Below are positions 42,974-51,458 of a stretch of DNA of 64,000 nt, piece after piece. The stretch lies in NCBI RefSeq assembly GCF_044326205.1, contig NZ_JBIRCY010000032.1:1-64000 (forward strand), read 5' to 3'. Positions within the stretch are counted from its first letter, which is position 1; every line of letters begins with the position of its first letter. The notes beneath the pieces are model-generated. The model did not search any database, had not been told where the DNA came from, and saw only the letters and a program-made list of their open reading frames with translations. The position numbers and the translations under genes were made by a program. This stretch comes from Kumtagia sp044326205 (GTDB taxonomy: Bacteria > Pseudomonadota > Alphaproteobacteria > Rhizobiales > Rhizobiaceae).

Positions 42974-43515
42974 CGTCCGGCCTTTCGGCGCAAACGGACA
43001 TAAAGCGCTCCGGCGCCGCCATGGTGGCGCGCGGCATGGTCGTGGCTGCTGACCAGGGGTCGGAAGGGCGCGGTCGCCAACCAGCCCGGCACGGCACGGC
43101 GTAATACGCCGTCGCCGCCGGAAGACGAGCCCTTGCCGGTGATGACGAGGACGTAGCGCACGCCATTCGAATAGGCACGGCCCAGGAAGGAAAGCAGCAG
43201 GCCATAGGCCTGATCCTGGGTCAGGCCGTGCAGGTCGACGCGGCCTTCGATCGGCAGGCGGCCGGCTGCGATCTTGTCGTGTGTGGGGCGGTCGAGCGCG
43301 CTCTGGCCCAGCGGGTTTCGGCGGGCGGGCACAGGTGCCGGGGCCGACTTCGTCGGATCAGGCACTGTCTCCGACAGCGCCTCCGCCATCGACAGCGGCT
43401 TCTGTTCCGGGGCTGCCGGGTGCTTGCGGCCCTTCAGCGGCGTTGCTGAGCGCGCGACAAGGCTCCACAGGACCCGGTCCTCGTCCGTGAGCGCCTTGTC
43501 AGTGCGCCGGCTCAC
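42970..43515 (-). CDS. Smr-domain protein
   Basis: 181 residues. An unstructured N-terminal half is followed by a C-terminal Smr domain with RVDLHGLTQDQA near residue 92, VLVITGKGSSSGG near 122 and HHGGAGALYVRLRR at the end. Smr domains nick or bind nucleic acids; in MutS2-like proteins and SmrB they act on DNA or collided-ribosome mRNA. The start is GTG at 43515, overlapping the mltA stop. Confidence 0.92.
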   Translation of the reverse strand: MSRRTDKALTDEDRVLWSLVARSATPLKGRKHPAAPEQKPLSMAEALSETVPDPTKSAPAPVPARRNPLGQSALDRPTHDKIAAGRLPIEGRVDLHGLTQDQAYGLLLSFLGRAYSNGVRYVLVITGKGSSSGGDGVLRRAVPGWLATAPFRPLVSSHDHAARHHGGAGALYVRLRRKAGR

Positions 43516-44621
43516 CGACTGCCACCCTCGACGAGCGGACGCGGCAGCAGCGCGAAGAAATCAGCCTCGTTGCGCACCACGCCGGCGATCTCGCCCGCGG
43601 CATCGCCCGACCCGGCGAACAGATCGCCGCGCGCCGAACCGACGATCGCCGAACCCGTGTCCTGCGCGATCATCAGCCTGCGGAACGGTTTTGTGTCGAA
43701 AGCCGTCAAAGCGGGCGCATGGATGAAAAACGGCGTGCCGAATGTGTGCAGCAGCCGGTCGACGGCGACCGATCGCCCGGCAGTGAGTGGCACCTTCGCC
43801 GCCGCCACGGGCCCAAGCGCCGGATCGTCGACCTCGGCCTCGCGGAAGAAGATGTAGGATAGGTTCCGCCAGAGAATCTCGTCGCTGCGCCGCGGATTGG
43901 CGGCAAGCCAGGCGCGAATCGACTGCATGGTGACCTGCGCCAGCGGGATCTCATCCAGGTCGGCCAAAATCTTTCCCGGCCCGCTGAAACGATGTCCGGT
44001 CTTGGCGGCATAGGTGACGCGGCGCATCGAGCCGTCCGGCATGACGAGACGGGCCGCGCCTTGTACATGGATGAAGAAGGCGTCGACCTTTTCGGCCAGC
44101 CAGGCGATCTCCAGCCCCCTGCCGGCCAGCGCACCACGCTCGATCTGGCCGCGATCGAAATACTCGACGATGCCGTCCGCCGTATTCCGGCCGAAAGCCA
44201 AATACGGATCGAAGTTTTGGGGCCGGTTGGTGTCGTCGATGTCGATAAGGTCGGCTGGCCGCGCCAGCAGCGGCACGGTGAAATCATCGGTCCGGACACG
44301 AGATGCCCGGACTTCAGGCTCGTAGAAGCCGGTGACCAGGCCGCCAGTCCCCTCGCCCGGCGACACGCGGGCAGGAATAAAATGGCGTTCGAAAAAGGCG
44401 CGCGCCTGCGACCTGTCCAGCCCCTCGGCCGAGCGGGCCTCCGCATAGGCGGGCGCAAAAGCGGCAAAATCCACGCCCAGGCTGCCGGTACGATAGGGTT
44501 TGGCCAGGATGTGGAAGGCGGACCGGCGGAAGGCTTCGAAGGCGAGGGTTTGATCGTCCTCGGCCCATCCGGGCAAATCACCGAAGTCGACAGGCGCGAA
44601 GGCTGGGGAAAGCGGCGGCAT
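43512..44621 (-). CDS. mltA: MltA-type lytic transglycosylase
   Basis: 369 residues. It cleaves peptidoglycan glycan strands. MltA-domain motifs are visible: VTGFYEPEVRAS near residue 96, AFFIHVQGAARL near residue 185 and the C-terminal 3D motif AQDTGSAIVG...RGDLFAG near residues 317-332, containing the catalytic aspartate. No signal peptide is obvious at the predicted N-terminus, so export may use an unrecognised signal or the true start differs. It lies 24 bases after the Tim44-like gene. Confidence 0.92.
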   Translation of the reverse strand: MPPLSPAFAPVDFGDLPGWAEDDQTLAFEAFRRSAFHILAKPYRTGSLGVDFAAFAPAYAEARSAEGLDRSQARAFFERHFIPARVSPGEGTGGLVTGFYEPEVRASRVRTDDFTVPLLARPADLIDIDDTNRPQNFDPYLAFGRNTADGIVEYFDRGQIERGALAGRGLEIAWLAEKVDAFFIHVQGAARLVMPDGSMRRVTYAAKTGHRFSGPGKILADLDEIPLAQVTMQSIRAWLAANPRRSDEILWRNLSYIFFREAEVDDPALGPVAAAKVPLTAGRSVAVDRLLHTFGTPFFIHAPALTAFDTKPFRRLMIAQDTGSAIVGSARGDLFAGSGDAAGEIAGVVRNEADFFALLPRPLVEGGSR

Positions 44622-44645
44622 GGCGGCGCGCCCTGGAGTGAGAAC

Positions 44646-45347
44646 TCACTCTTCTTCTTCGGTGGCGACCAGCTTCCAGTTGGGGTCCTTGGATCGCGTA
44701 TCGCGCGCGAAGGTCCAGACGTCCTTGACCTCGGCGACTGTCTCCGGATCGCCGTCGATCACCTCGCCGGCCTTGTTGCGGGTCGCGGAGATCAGTTCGC
44801 TGACGATGCGCAGCGTGATATGCGCCTCACCGCCCTTCATCTCGGCCGACACGATGTCCGCCTTGTCGATACCGACGAAGGACGACTGGATCTTTTCGGA
44901 ACGGGTCTCACGCTCGCCGATCGCGGCGACGAAACCGTCAAAGACTTCGCGAGACAGGAGATTCTTCAGCGTCTTGCGGTCGCCATCGGCATAAGCCATG
45001 ACAATCATCTCGTAGGCCATTTTGGCGCCATCGACGAAGGTCTTGGGTTCAAAGGACGGATCAGCATCGCGGATAGCGCGCAGGCCCTTGTTGAGGTCGC
45101 TCGGCGGGGGAGCAGCGGCGTCGATCGCCGCATAAGTTTCGTCCGGCTCCCCGGGCACACGCTTTTTAGGCAGCGATACGACATTGTCGGTCTTGGTCGG
45201 ATCTTTTTCGCGGGTACGGCCGGCAGTGTAGGGATCGAAAGGCGGGCGTTCATTGCCGGTACGCCGGCCGAGCACATTGCGCAGCTGGAAGAAGATCACG
45301 ACCGCCGCGACCAAGAAAAAAATCGTCCCGAAGTCGAAAAATTCCAT
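44646..45347 (-). CDS. Tim44-like membrane-anchored protein
   Basis: 233 residues. One N-terminal membrane anchor (FGTIFFLVAAVVIFFQL) is followed by a proline-rich linker and a C-terminal Tim44 domain (about residues 90-230, FVDGAKMAYEMIVMAYADGD...). Alphaproteobacterial TimA proteins of this type are related to the mitochondrial import motor subunit, and their bacterial role is not settled. The start at 45347 (MEFFDFGTIFF) was preferred over an upstream extension. It is divergent from fxsA. Confidence 0.9.
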   Translation of the reverse strand: MEFFDFGTIFFLVAAVVIFFQLRNVLGRRTGNERPPFDPYTAGRTREKDPTKTDNVVSLPKKRVPGEPDETYAAIDAAAPPPSDLNKGLRAIRDADPSFEPKTFVDGAKMAYEMIVMAYADGDRKTLKNLLSREVFDGFVAAIGERETRSEKIQSSFVGIDKADIVSAEMKGGEAHITLRIVSELISATRNKAGEVIDGDPETVAEVKDVWTFARDTRSKDPNWKLVATEEEE

Positions 45348-45531
45348 TTCTTCCGCCAACCGATCCTCTGAAGCGGCTCCCGGTCCCTTGCCGGGCACAG
45401 CAGCATGGGTTGCAAGCAATCCATATAGACCGCAGGGTGCGATCATTCAAATCAAACGCCTGCATACCTATGTAAGAAGAAATGCGCCAGCAGCAATTGT
45501 CTGCGTGGAAAAACACCAGCCTGGACACGTC

Positions 45532-46032
45532 GTGTATCGCTTGATTCCACTTTTTCTCCTTTTCGTGCTGCCGCTGGCCGAAATCGCCGGCTTCGTCATC
45601 GTCGGGCGCGAGATCGGCGCATTGGCTACGATCGGCCTCGTGCTTGCCAGTGCCATCGTCGGCGCGATCCTGCTGAAATGGCAGGGGTTCGGCGCGCTTT
45701 CCCGGCTGCGGAACGACGTCGCGGCGGGGCGCGATCCCAGCCGGCAGATGGCGCATGGCGTGATGATCGTGATCGCCGGTATCCTGCTGATGCTCCCCGG
45801 CTTCATCACCGACATCGTCGGGCTGCTGCTGTTCCTGCCGCCGGTTCGTGACCTTGGCTGGCGCTTTGTGCGTGACCGGGTGCAGGTCGTTGGCGATTTC
45901 GGCATGTTCCGCGGCGGCTTTGAAGCGGGCCGCGGAAAGCCGCGCGGCCCAATTATCGATCTCGATGAAGACGACTACAAGCCGACGCCCAATGCGGACT
46001 CGCCCTGGCGGCGTATCGACGGAGAAAAATAG
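45532..46032 (+). CDS. fxsA: FxsA-family membrane protein
   Basis: 166 residues. FxsA is a small inner-membrane protein that in E. coli relieves phage T7 F-exclusion; its cellular role is unclear. Segments YRLIPLFLLFVLPLAEIAGF, ALATIGLVLASAIVGAILL and GVMIVIAGILLMLPGFITDI match the family. The C-terminus is soluble. The start used is GTG at 45532 because no ATG gives the family N-terminus; it is uncertain. It precedes secB, a neighbour pair also seen in related genomes. Confidence 0.88.
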   Translation: MYRLIPLFLLFVLPLAEIAGFVIVGREIGALATIGLVLASAIVGAILLKWQGFGALSRLRNDVAAGRDPSRQMAHGVMIVIAGILLMLPGFITDIVGLLLFLPPVRDLGWRFVRDRVQVVGDFGMFRGGFEAGRGKPRGPIIDLDEDDYKPTPNADSPWRRIDGEK

Positions 46033-46120
46033 GCAAACTTGTGTTGCCTTGCCCGCCATGCTAGCGAAGCCGCGATTTTGACCGGGCCGCAGCGCGGCTG
46101 AAGCGAAAGGACTACGGCCG

Positions 46121-46624
46121 ATGGCCATCAACGAGAATGCGCCGGCGGGGACGGCGACCAACGGAAACGCCCAGACCACCAAAGCTACGCTCAATGTGCT
46201 TGCCCAGTATGTGAAGGATCTCTCCTTCGAGAGCCCCGGCGCGCCGAATTCGCTGCGCGGCCGCGAGAAGGCTCCCGGCATCAACATCAATGTCAATGTT
46301 GCCGCCAATCCTCTCTCGGACAAGGAATTCGACGTCAACCTGACCCTGAACGCCAAGGCTTCCTTCGAGAAGGACGTGCTGTTCAATGTCGAGCTGGTCT
46401 ATGGCGGCGTGTTCCGCATCGAGGGTTTTCCGCAGGAGCATATGCTGCCGCTGCTGTTCATCGAATGTCCGCGGCTGCTGTTCCCATTCGCGCGACAGAT
46501 CATAGCCGAGGCGACACGCAATGGCGGCTTCCCGCCGCTGATGCTCGACCCGATCGATTTCGCGCAGATGTTCCAGCAGAAGCTGGCCGAGGATCAGGCC
46601 GCTTCCAAGGTCAAGGTCAGCTAA
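46121..46624 (+). CDS. secB: Protein-export chaperone SecB
   Basis: A 167-residue tetrameric cytoplasmic chaperone that keeps preproteins unfolded for SecA. Recognised by LNVLAQYVKDLSFESPGAP, KDVLFNVELVYGGVFRI and the conserved IECPRLLFPFARQIIAEATR helix, with GGFPPLMLDPIDFAQMF after it. The 3' end overlaps dnaQ by eight bases tail to tail. Confidence 0.97.
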   Translation: MAINENAPAGTATNGNAQTTKATLNVLAQYVKDLSFESPGAPNSLRGREKAPGININVNVAANPLSDKEFDVNLTLNAKASFEKDVLFNVELVYGGVFRIEGFPQEHMLPLLFIECPRLLFPFARQIIAEATRNGGFPPLMLDPIDFAQMFQQKLAEDQAASKVKVS

Positions 46625-47342
46625 GCGCTTCCGCCGGCTGCAACGCGCTGGCGGTTTCCAGCCAGATCGCTTTTTCACCAAGTTGAGCCGCGAGGCGCGC
46701 ATGCGCCTCGCGTTCGGCTGAAGTCAGCCTTGCGGCAAGCGGACGCGGCCGTTCCCGCTGCTGCGGCTCGGCGAATTCGACCGAAACTTCGACGGTCGTG
46801 ACTTCGACAGTCTCAAGAACCAACGCAGCCTGCTTGCCGCCGATGAGTTCGATATAGACCTCGGCGAGCAGTTCGGAGTCGAGAAGCGCGCCGTGCTTGG
46901 TGCGGCGGCTGTTGTCGATCCCGTAACGCCGGCAGAGCGCGTCGAGCGAATTCGGCCCCATCGGATGCTTGCGGCGCGCCAACGCCAGCGTGTCGGTCAC
47001 CCGCTCCGGGCCGATCGGCGGCAGGCCGAGCCTGGCAAACTCGGCGTTGATGAAACCCATGTCGAAGCCGGCATTGTGGGCGACAAGGCGCGCGCCCTCT
47101 ATGAAGGCGCAGAACTGCTCGGCGATTTGCGGAAAGGTCGGCTTGTCGGCAAGTTCGGCATCGCTGATGCCATGGACCGCGAGCGCATCCGGGTGGACCG
47201 GCCGACCCTGCGCGTTGATATAGACGTGAAACGTTCGGCCTGTCGGGAATCGGTTGTCCAGTTCGACACCGCCGATCTCGATCACACGGTCCTCGCGGGA
47301 ATCGAGGCCGGTGGTTTCGGTGTCGAAGATGATTTCGCGCAT
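46617..47342 (-). CDS. dnaQ: DNA polymerase III epsilon subunit (proofreading exonuclease)
   Basis: 241 residues. The DEDDh exonuclease motifs are FDTETTGLD (residues 6-14), VAHNAGFDMGFI near residue 97 and HGALLDSELLAEVY near residue 160. It has the usual length and a C-terminal tail for polymerase contact. It lies 72 bases after coaE on the same strand, in a group with coaE, aroE and maf close to the candidate origin. Confidence 0.96.
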   Translation of the reverse strand: MREIIFDTETTGLDSREDRVIEIGGVELDNRFPTGRTFHVYINAQGRPVHPDALAVHGISDAELADKPTFPQIAEQFCAFIEGARLVAHNAGFDMGFINAEFARLGLPPIGPERVTDTLALARRKHPMGPNSLDALCRRYGIDNSRRTKHGALLDSELLAEVYIELIGGKQAALVLETVEVTTVEVSVEFAEPQQRERPRPLAARLTSAEREAHARLAAQLGEKAIWLETASALQPAEALS

Positions 47343-47414
47343 AGGTCAGGTCTTTCGAAAAGAGCTGGTGCGATTCTCGCGCAGGAGCATCTTACAGGCA
47401 AGCACCGGGGTTGG

Positions 47415-48008
47415 TCAGGCCAGGGGTTTCCCACCGAGTTTGGCGACAATCTCCGAAACCGCGCGGCTCGCGCTTTCCATGCCAAGGCCCGTGTCGATGA
47501 CATAGTCGGCCTGCCGCCGTTTTTCGGCGTCCGGAACCTGCTTGGCCAGGATAGCCTCGAACTTGTCCTCGGTCATTCCAGGCCGCGCAAGCACGCGTTG
47601 CCGCTGGATGTCCGGATCGGCGCTAACGACCACAACCTTGTCCACCCGGTTGCGCCCGCCGGTCTCGAACAGCAGAGGAATATCGAGGACAACCAGCGGC
47701 GCGCCGGCAGCGCGATGACGCACCAGAAACGCATCGGCGTCGGCGCGAACCAGGGGATGGACGATCGATTCGAGTCTTTTCAACGCTTCGGGCTTCCCCA
47801 GCACGCGTTTTGAGAGTTCGGCGCGGTCTATTGTCCCATCCTTCAGCGTGCCGGGAAACGCTTCCTCCACGAGCGGAGCGGCCTTCCCCGCATAAAGTCG
47901 ATGCACCGCTTCGTCGGAATCGTGAACCGGCACGCCGGCTTCGCGAAACATCTGGGCCGTGGTCGACTTACCCATGCCGATCGACCCGGTGAGGCCGAGG
48001 ATAATCAC
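47415..48008 (-). CDS. coaE: Dephospho-CoA kinase
   Basis: 197 residues. It carries out the last step of coenzyme A synthesis. The P-loop GLTGSIGMGKSTTAQMF is at the N-terminus, and HDSDEAVHRLY near residue 33 is the family motif. LVVLDIPLLFETG is near residue 104. The start is GTG at 48008, overlapping the aroE stop (GTGA). Confidence 0.96.
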   Translation of the reverse strand: MIILGLTGSIGMGKSTTAQMFREAGVPVHDSDEAVHRLYAGKAAPLVEEAFPGTLKDGTIDRAELSKRVLGKPEALKRLESIVHPLVRADADAFLVRHRAAGAPLVVLDIPLLFETGGRNRVDKVVVVSADPDIQRQRVLARPGMTEDKFEAILAKQVPDAEKRRQADYVIDTGLGMESASRAVSEIVAKLGGKPLA

Positions 48009-48853
48009 GCTGCCTTCGCCACGAGATCGCCGACGATCAAGTCACGCAGTGCCGGCGTCACCTTCGGCCGGATGCCGAACCATTTTTCGAACCCGGGCAC
48101 TGCCTGGTGGAGCAGCATACCAAGACCATCGACCGCCTTCAGCCCACGCTTGCGGGCGGCTGCCAGCAGCGGCGTCTCCAGCGGTACATAGACGATGTCG
48201 GTCACCAGCGCATGGCCGGGCAGCCGGTCGAGATCTACCGGAAGTTCCGGTTCGCCATGCATACCGAGCGACGTTGTGTTGACCAGCAACGCCGCGTCGC
48301 CAAGCAGGGCGTTGGCTGCGCCAACTCCATGCGCCGAGAAGACCGGACCGAATTCCTCCGCTAGCGCCTGCGCGCGCGCAAGAGTCCGGTTGATGATACG
48401 GATGTCGGAAAAACCGCGCTGCTTTAGCGCGCAAAGCACCGCTCTCGCTGCGCCGCCGGCGCCCAGCACCACCGCCGCGCCGGAAGATGCGGCCCAGCCG
48501 GGAGCGAAGTCGTCCAGATTGGCCGCAAAGCCATAAGCGTCCGTGTTCGAACCGCAGAGCCTGCCATCCTCGACCCATAGCGTATTGACTGCACCGATCT
48601 CTTCGGCGGCCGCATCACGGCGATCGACAGCCCGGAAAGCCGCCTCCTTGTGCGGAATAGTGACATTGCCGCCGACATATCGACCCTTCCGAAGCGATGC
48701 CGCGAAATCCCCAAAATCATCAGGCGTGACGTCGATCGCCTCGTAATTGCCGACAAGACCATAGTGCTTCAGCCAATAGCCATGGATTTTTGGCGAACGC
48801 GAATGCGCGATCGGGTGCCCGCAGACGAACGCCTTCCGTGCTGCCTCAGCCAT
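48005..48853 (-). CDS. aroE: Shikimate dehydrogenase
   Basis: 282 residues. It reduces 3-dehydroshikimate with NADPH. The substrate site is GHPIAHSRSPKIHG (residues 11-24), the catalytic Lys is in NVTIPHKEAAF near residue 72, and the nucleotide loop is VVLGAGGAARAV near residue 133. The ATG at 48853 overlaps the maf end by eight bases; an upstream in-frame extension lies within maf and is not conserved-looking. Confidence 0.96.
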   Translation of the reverse strand: MAEAARKAFVCGHPIAHSRSPKIHGYWLKHYGLVGNYEAIDVTPDDFGDFAASLRKGRYVGGNVTIPHKEAAFRAVDRRDAAAEEIGAVNTLWVEDGRLCGSNTDAYGFAANLDDFAPGWAASSGAAVVLGAGGAARAVLCALKQRGFSDIRIINRTLARAQALAEEFGPVFSAHGVGAANALLGDAALLVNTTSLGMHGEPELPVDLDRLPGHALVTDIVYVPLETPLLAAARKRGLKAVDGLGMLLHQAVPGFEKWFGIRPKVTPALRDLIVGDLVAKAA

Positions 48854-49445
48854 CGATGGCGCCCAGGTCGCGAAGCGCTGCCAGCACGGGCAGCAGAGGC
48901 AAGCCCACGATGGTGAAATAATCGCCTTCGATCTTGTCGAACAGTTGAATGCCTTCGCCCTCGATCTGGTAGGCGCCGACACTCTGCAGCGCTTTCTGGC
49001 CCACACGCGCCAGATGCTGGCCGATGTAAGCGGGGTCAAGCGTCCTCATGGTCAGTCTTGCCACCGAAACGGTGCGCCACACAACATCGCCGTCACGAAG
49101 TAGCACGGCTGCGCTGTTGAGATGATGGGTCTTGCCGGAAAGCGCCAGCAGATGGCGGCGGGCGTCCTCCATATCCCTAGGCTTGTGAAAAAGGCGGTCG
49201 CCCAGCGACAGCGTCTGGTCGCATCCCAATACGAGCGCGCCGGGATGACGTTCGCTGACCTCCGTAGCCTTTGCCACGGCCAGAATTTCCGCCACCTCTT
49301 CCGGCGTCGCTCCTGAACCGGCCAACGGTGCCTCAACCGCACGTTCGTCAATTTCGGCGGCAATGGCAGTGAAGTCGAGGCCGGCATTCGCCAGCATGGT
49401 TTTGCGAAACGGGCTTGAGGAGGCGAGGACAAAGGGCTTGGTCAT
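48846..49445 (-). CDS. maf: Maf-family nucleoside triphosphate pyrophosphatase
   Basis: 199 residues. Maf proteins hydrolyse non-canonical or modified nucleotides and limit their incorporation. Signature segments are VLASSSPFRKTMLANAGLDF at the N-terminus, LGCDQTLSLGD near residue 73 and SVGAYQIEGEGIQLFDKIEG near residue 155, which contain the active-site residues. It lies 30 bases after ppsR and overlaps aroE. Confidence 0.95.
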   Translation of the reverse strand: MTKPFVLASSSPFRKTMLANAGLDFTAIAAEIDERAVEAPLAGSGATPEEVAEILAVAKATEVSERHPGALVLGCDQTLSLGDRLFHKPRDMEDARRHLLALSGKTHHLNSAAVLLRDGDVVWRTVSVARLTMRTLDPAYIGQHLARVGQKALQSVGAYQIEGEGIQLFDKIEGDYFTIVGLPLLPVLAALRDLGAIDG

Positions 49446-49475
49446 CGGGATGGCGTTGTTGCTGTCGGCCCTCGC

Positions 49476-50297
49476 CTATCGCGTCTTGCCGCGCAGGGCA
49501 ACGATCGCCGCTGCGGTCTCCTCGATCGAGCGGCGGCTGACGTCGATCATCGGCCAGTTGTGGCGCGTACAGATCTGCCGGGCATAGGCCAGTTCCTCGG
49601 AAATGGTGGCGCGGTCGACATAGGACTGGACGTCAAATCCGCCAGCAACGCCGAGCATCCGGTTCTGGCGGACCTGGGAAACCCGCTCGGCACTGGCGAC
49701 CAGCCCGACGATCAGCGGCCGCGTTGCCTGGATCAGGCTGTCAGGTATCGGCACGCCGAGCACGATCGGAATGTTGGCCGTCTTGATGCCGCGATTGGCG
49801 AGATAGATGCTGGTCGGCGTCTTGGACGTCCGCGAAATGCCGATCAGCACCACGTCGGCTGCATCGGTATCGTCCGGCAACTGCCCGTCGTCATGCTCCA
49901 TCGTAAAGTTCAGCGCATCGATGCGCCGGAAATAATCCGCATCGAGTACATGCTGGGCTCCGACGCGACGGCCGGCAGGCGTTCCGAGGTAGGACTGGAA
50001 AACGGCCAGCACCGGCTCCAGCACCGAGACGCAAGGCAGCCCCATCTCGGTGCAGCGCGAATCGATGATTCCCGCGAGCTGCTGGTCGACAATCGTATAA
50101 AGCACGATGCCGGGCTCTTCATCGATATCCTCGAACACCTTGCTGAGCTGCTTCTCGGTACGGATCAGCGGATAGATATGCTCGATGGCGCGCGCGTCCT
50201 TGTATTGCGCGGACGCAGCACGGCCGGCCGCGAGCAGCGTCTCGCCGGTGGCATCCGAGATCAGGTGGAGATGAAAGAAGCTTTGCGGTTTGTTCAC
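49476..50297 (-). CDS. ppsR: PpsR-type regulatory kinase/phosphatase (DUF299)
   Basis: 273 residues. Members regulate PEP synthetase or pyruvate phosphate dikinase by ADP-dependent phosphorylation and pyrophosphorylation-coupled reversal. The N-terminus FHLHLISDATGETLLAAGRA and the P-loop-like GISRTSKTPTSIYLANRG near residue 153 are diagnostic. Start is GTG at 50297. It is the leftmost gene transcribed away from the candidate origin, with the DnaA-box-like cluster beginning about 27 bases upstream. Confidence 0.93.
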   Translation of the reverse strand: MNKPQSFFHLHLISDATGETLLAAGRAASAQYKDARAIEHIYPLIRTEKQLSKVFEDIDEEPGIVLYTIVDQQLAGIIDSRCTEMGLPCVSVLEPVLAVFQSYLGTPAGRRVGAQHVLDADYFRRIDALNFTMEHDDGQLPDDTDAADVVLIGISRTSKTPTSIYLANRGIKTANIPIVLGVPIPDSLIQATRPLIVGLVASAERVSQVRQNRMLGVAGGFDVQSYVDRATISEELAYARQICTRHNWPMIDVSRRSIEETAAAIVALRGKTR

Positions 50298-50757
50298 GGA
50301 TCGCGCCCCGTCCTGTGGGCAGGTGTGGAAAACCAGGTCGCTTTCCCACCAGCCCTTCGGGCGACTGTATCAGATGCCACCTTGTCCACAATTCGCGGTG
50401 CTGTCGAAACGGTTTCCGTGGTTTGCAGAACTCTGGGGAAAGTCGGATGGCAACGCACCGGGGCACAACCGTTCGAAGAACGGCTGCGTGCCTAGTGCCT
50501 GAAAACAAAGATCATTTTTGAGTTATCCCCATTGTTTTCCTCCGCCGGACCGCAGTTGTGCGACAAGCAGCCACGTCGCTTTGGCGGCCAATGAGGGGAC
50601 AAATCGGAATCATCGATTCCAACAGAGTCATAGAATCAGGAGATTCATTTATAAAAGTTTAAGATTTAAGGAAGCCTGTGGGCGAAGGTCCAAGCCGTCG
50701 CGTAGGACTCCAAGAGGCTTATGAAATGTCAGACAGGCCGAGAGATGAGCAATTGAA
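50298..50757. other. Candidate chromosomal replication origin (oriC)
   Basis: This 460-base gene-free gap has DnaA-box-like 9-mers: TTTTCCACA (minus, 50324-50332), TTGTCCACA (plus, 50382-50390), CTTTCCCCA (minus, 50434-50442) and TTATCCCCA (plus, 50523-50531). A perfect CCGTTC-GAA-GAACGG palindrome is at 50469-50483. An A/T-rich block (50646-50671) follows a cluster of GANTC sites. Genes on both sides are transcribed outward. parAB, parS, mnmEG and rho lie to the right, the neighbourhood of alphaproteobacterial origins. hemE, often next to such origins, is not present here. Confidence 0.72.
50607..50646. promoter_or_regulatory. Array of five GANTC (CcrM methylation) sites
   Basis: GAATC 50607, GATTC 50615, GAGTC 50625, GAATC 50633 and GATTC 50642: five sites in 40 bases with 8-10-base spacing, and a sixth (GACTC) at 50706. 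Random expectation is about one per 256 bases or fewer at this GC content. Confidence 0.85.
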
Positions 50758-51297
50758 ATGAACGACAGCCGGGCCGATGCATCGAGCGGCCGCAAGGCGG
50801 CAAAACGCGCGGCAATCGGGTTGGCCGTCTTCGCCCTTGCCGCGATCCTGCTCTTCATGCTCGACCCCGAAAACCTCTATCTCTGGATCAAGGCGGCGCA
50901 TGTTATCGCCGTCATCTCGTGGATGGCAGGCATGCTCTATCTGCCGCGGCTCTTCGTCTATCATACCGGAGCCGAACGCGGCTCCGTGCAGTCGGAGACG
51001 TTCAAGGTCATGGAACGGAGGCTCTACCGGCTGATCATCAACCCGGCGATGATCGCAACGTGGGTGTTTGGGCTATGGCTTGCCTGGAAGGGTTTTTCGT
51101 TCCAGGGCGGCTGGTTGCACGCCAAGATCGCCGCCGTGCTGGCGCTGTCGGCCGTGCACGGCTATCTCGGCGGCGCGGTTCGCCGCTTCGCCGAGGACCG
51201 CAACGAGAAGCCGGCCCAGCATTGGCGGATGATCAATGAAGTCCCGACCGTCCTGATGATCGTCATCGTCATCCTCGTCATCGTGAAGCCGTTCTGA
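50758..51297 (+). CDS. hemJ: HemJ-type protoporphyrinogen IX oxidase
   Basis: A 179-residue membrane protein with four to five hydrophobic segments. HemJ oxidises protoporphyrinogen IX to protoporphyrin IX in heme synthesis in bacteria lacking HemG/HemY. Family hallmarks are LWIKAAHVIAVISWMAGMLYLPRLFVYH with the conserved His and Arg, and the later GWLHAKIAAVLALSAVHGYL. It is the first gene transcribed rightward from the candidate origin; the start ATG at 50758 follows an AGAGATGAG stretch. Confidence 0.93.
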   Translation: MNDSRADASSGRKAAKRAAIGLAVFALAAILLFMLDPENLYLWIKAAHVIAVISWMAGMLYLPRLFVYHTGAERGSVQSETFKVMERRLYRLIINPAMIATWVFGLWLAWKGFSFQGGWLHAKIAAVLALSAVHGYLGGAVRRFAEDRNEKPAQHWRMINEVPTVLMIVIVILVIVKPF

Positions 51298-51458
51298 CCA
51301 GCGATCAGAAAACGCGCCTTGCTCTTTGCCTGGGTTGGCGATAAAAGCAGGGTCTTCCTCTCCGCTACGCGCCAGCCCTTCTTCGTTTTGCAGTCGGTCG
51401 CGCCATGCACGCTCATCGCATTCGCCGATAGCTTTCCCACCTCCGCCAAGGCCTCTTC

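Noticed and set aside
50654..50671. TTTAAGATTTAAG as a CtrA site in the candidate origin
   Set aside because: The TTAA halves are three bases apart, whereas CtrA sites need seven between them.
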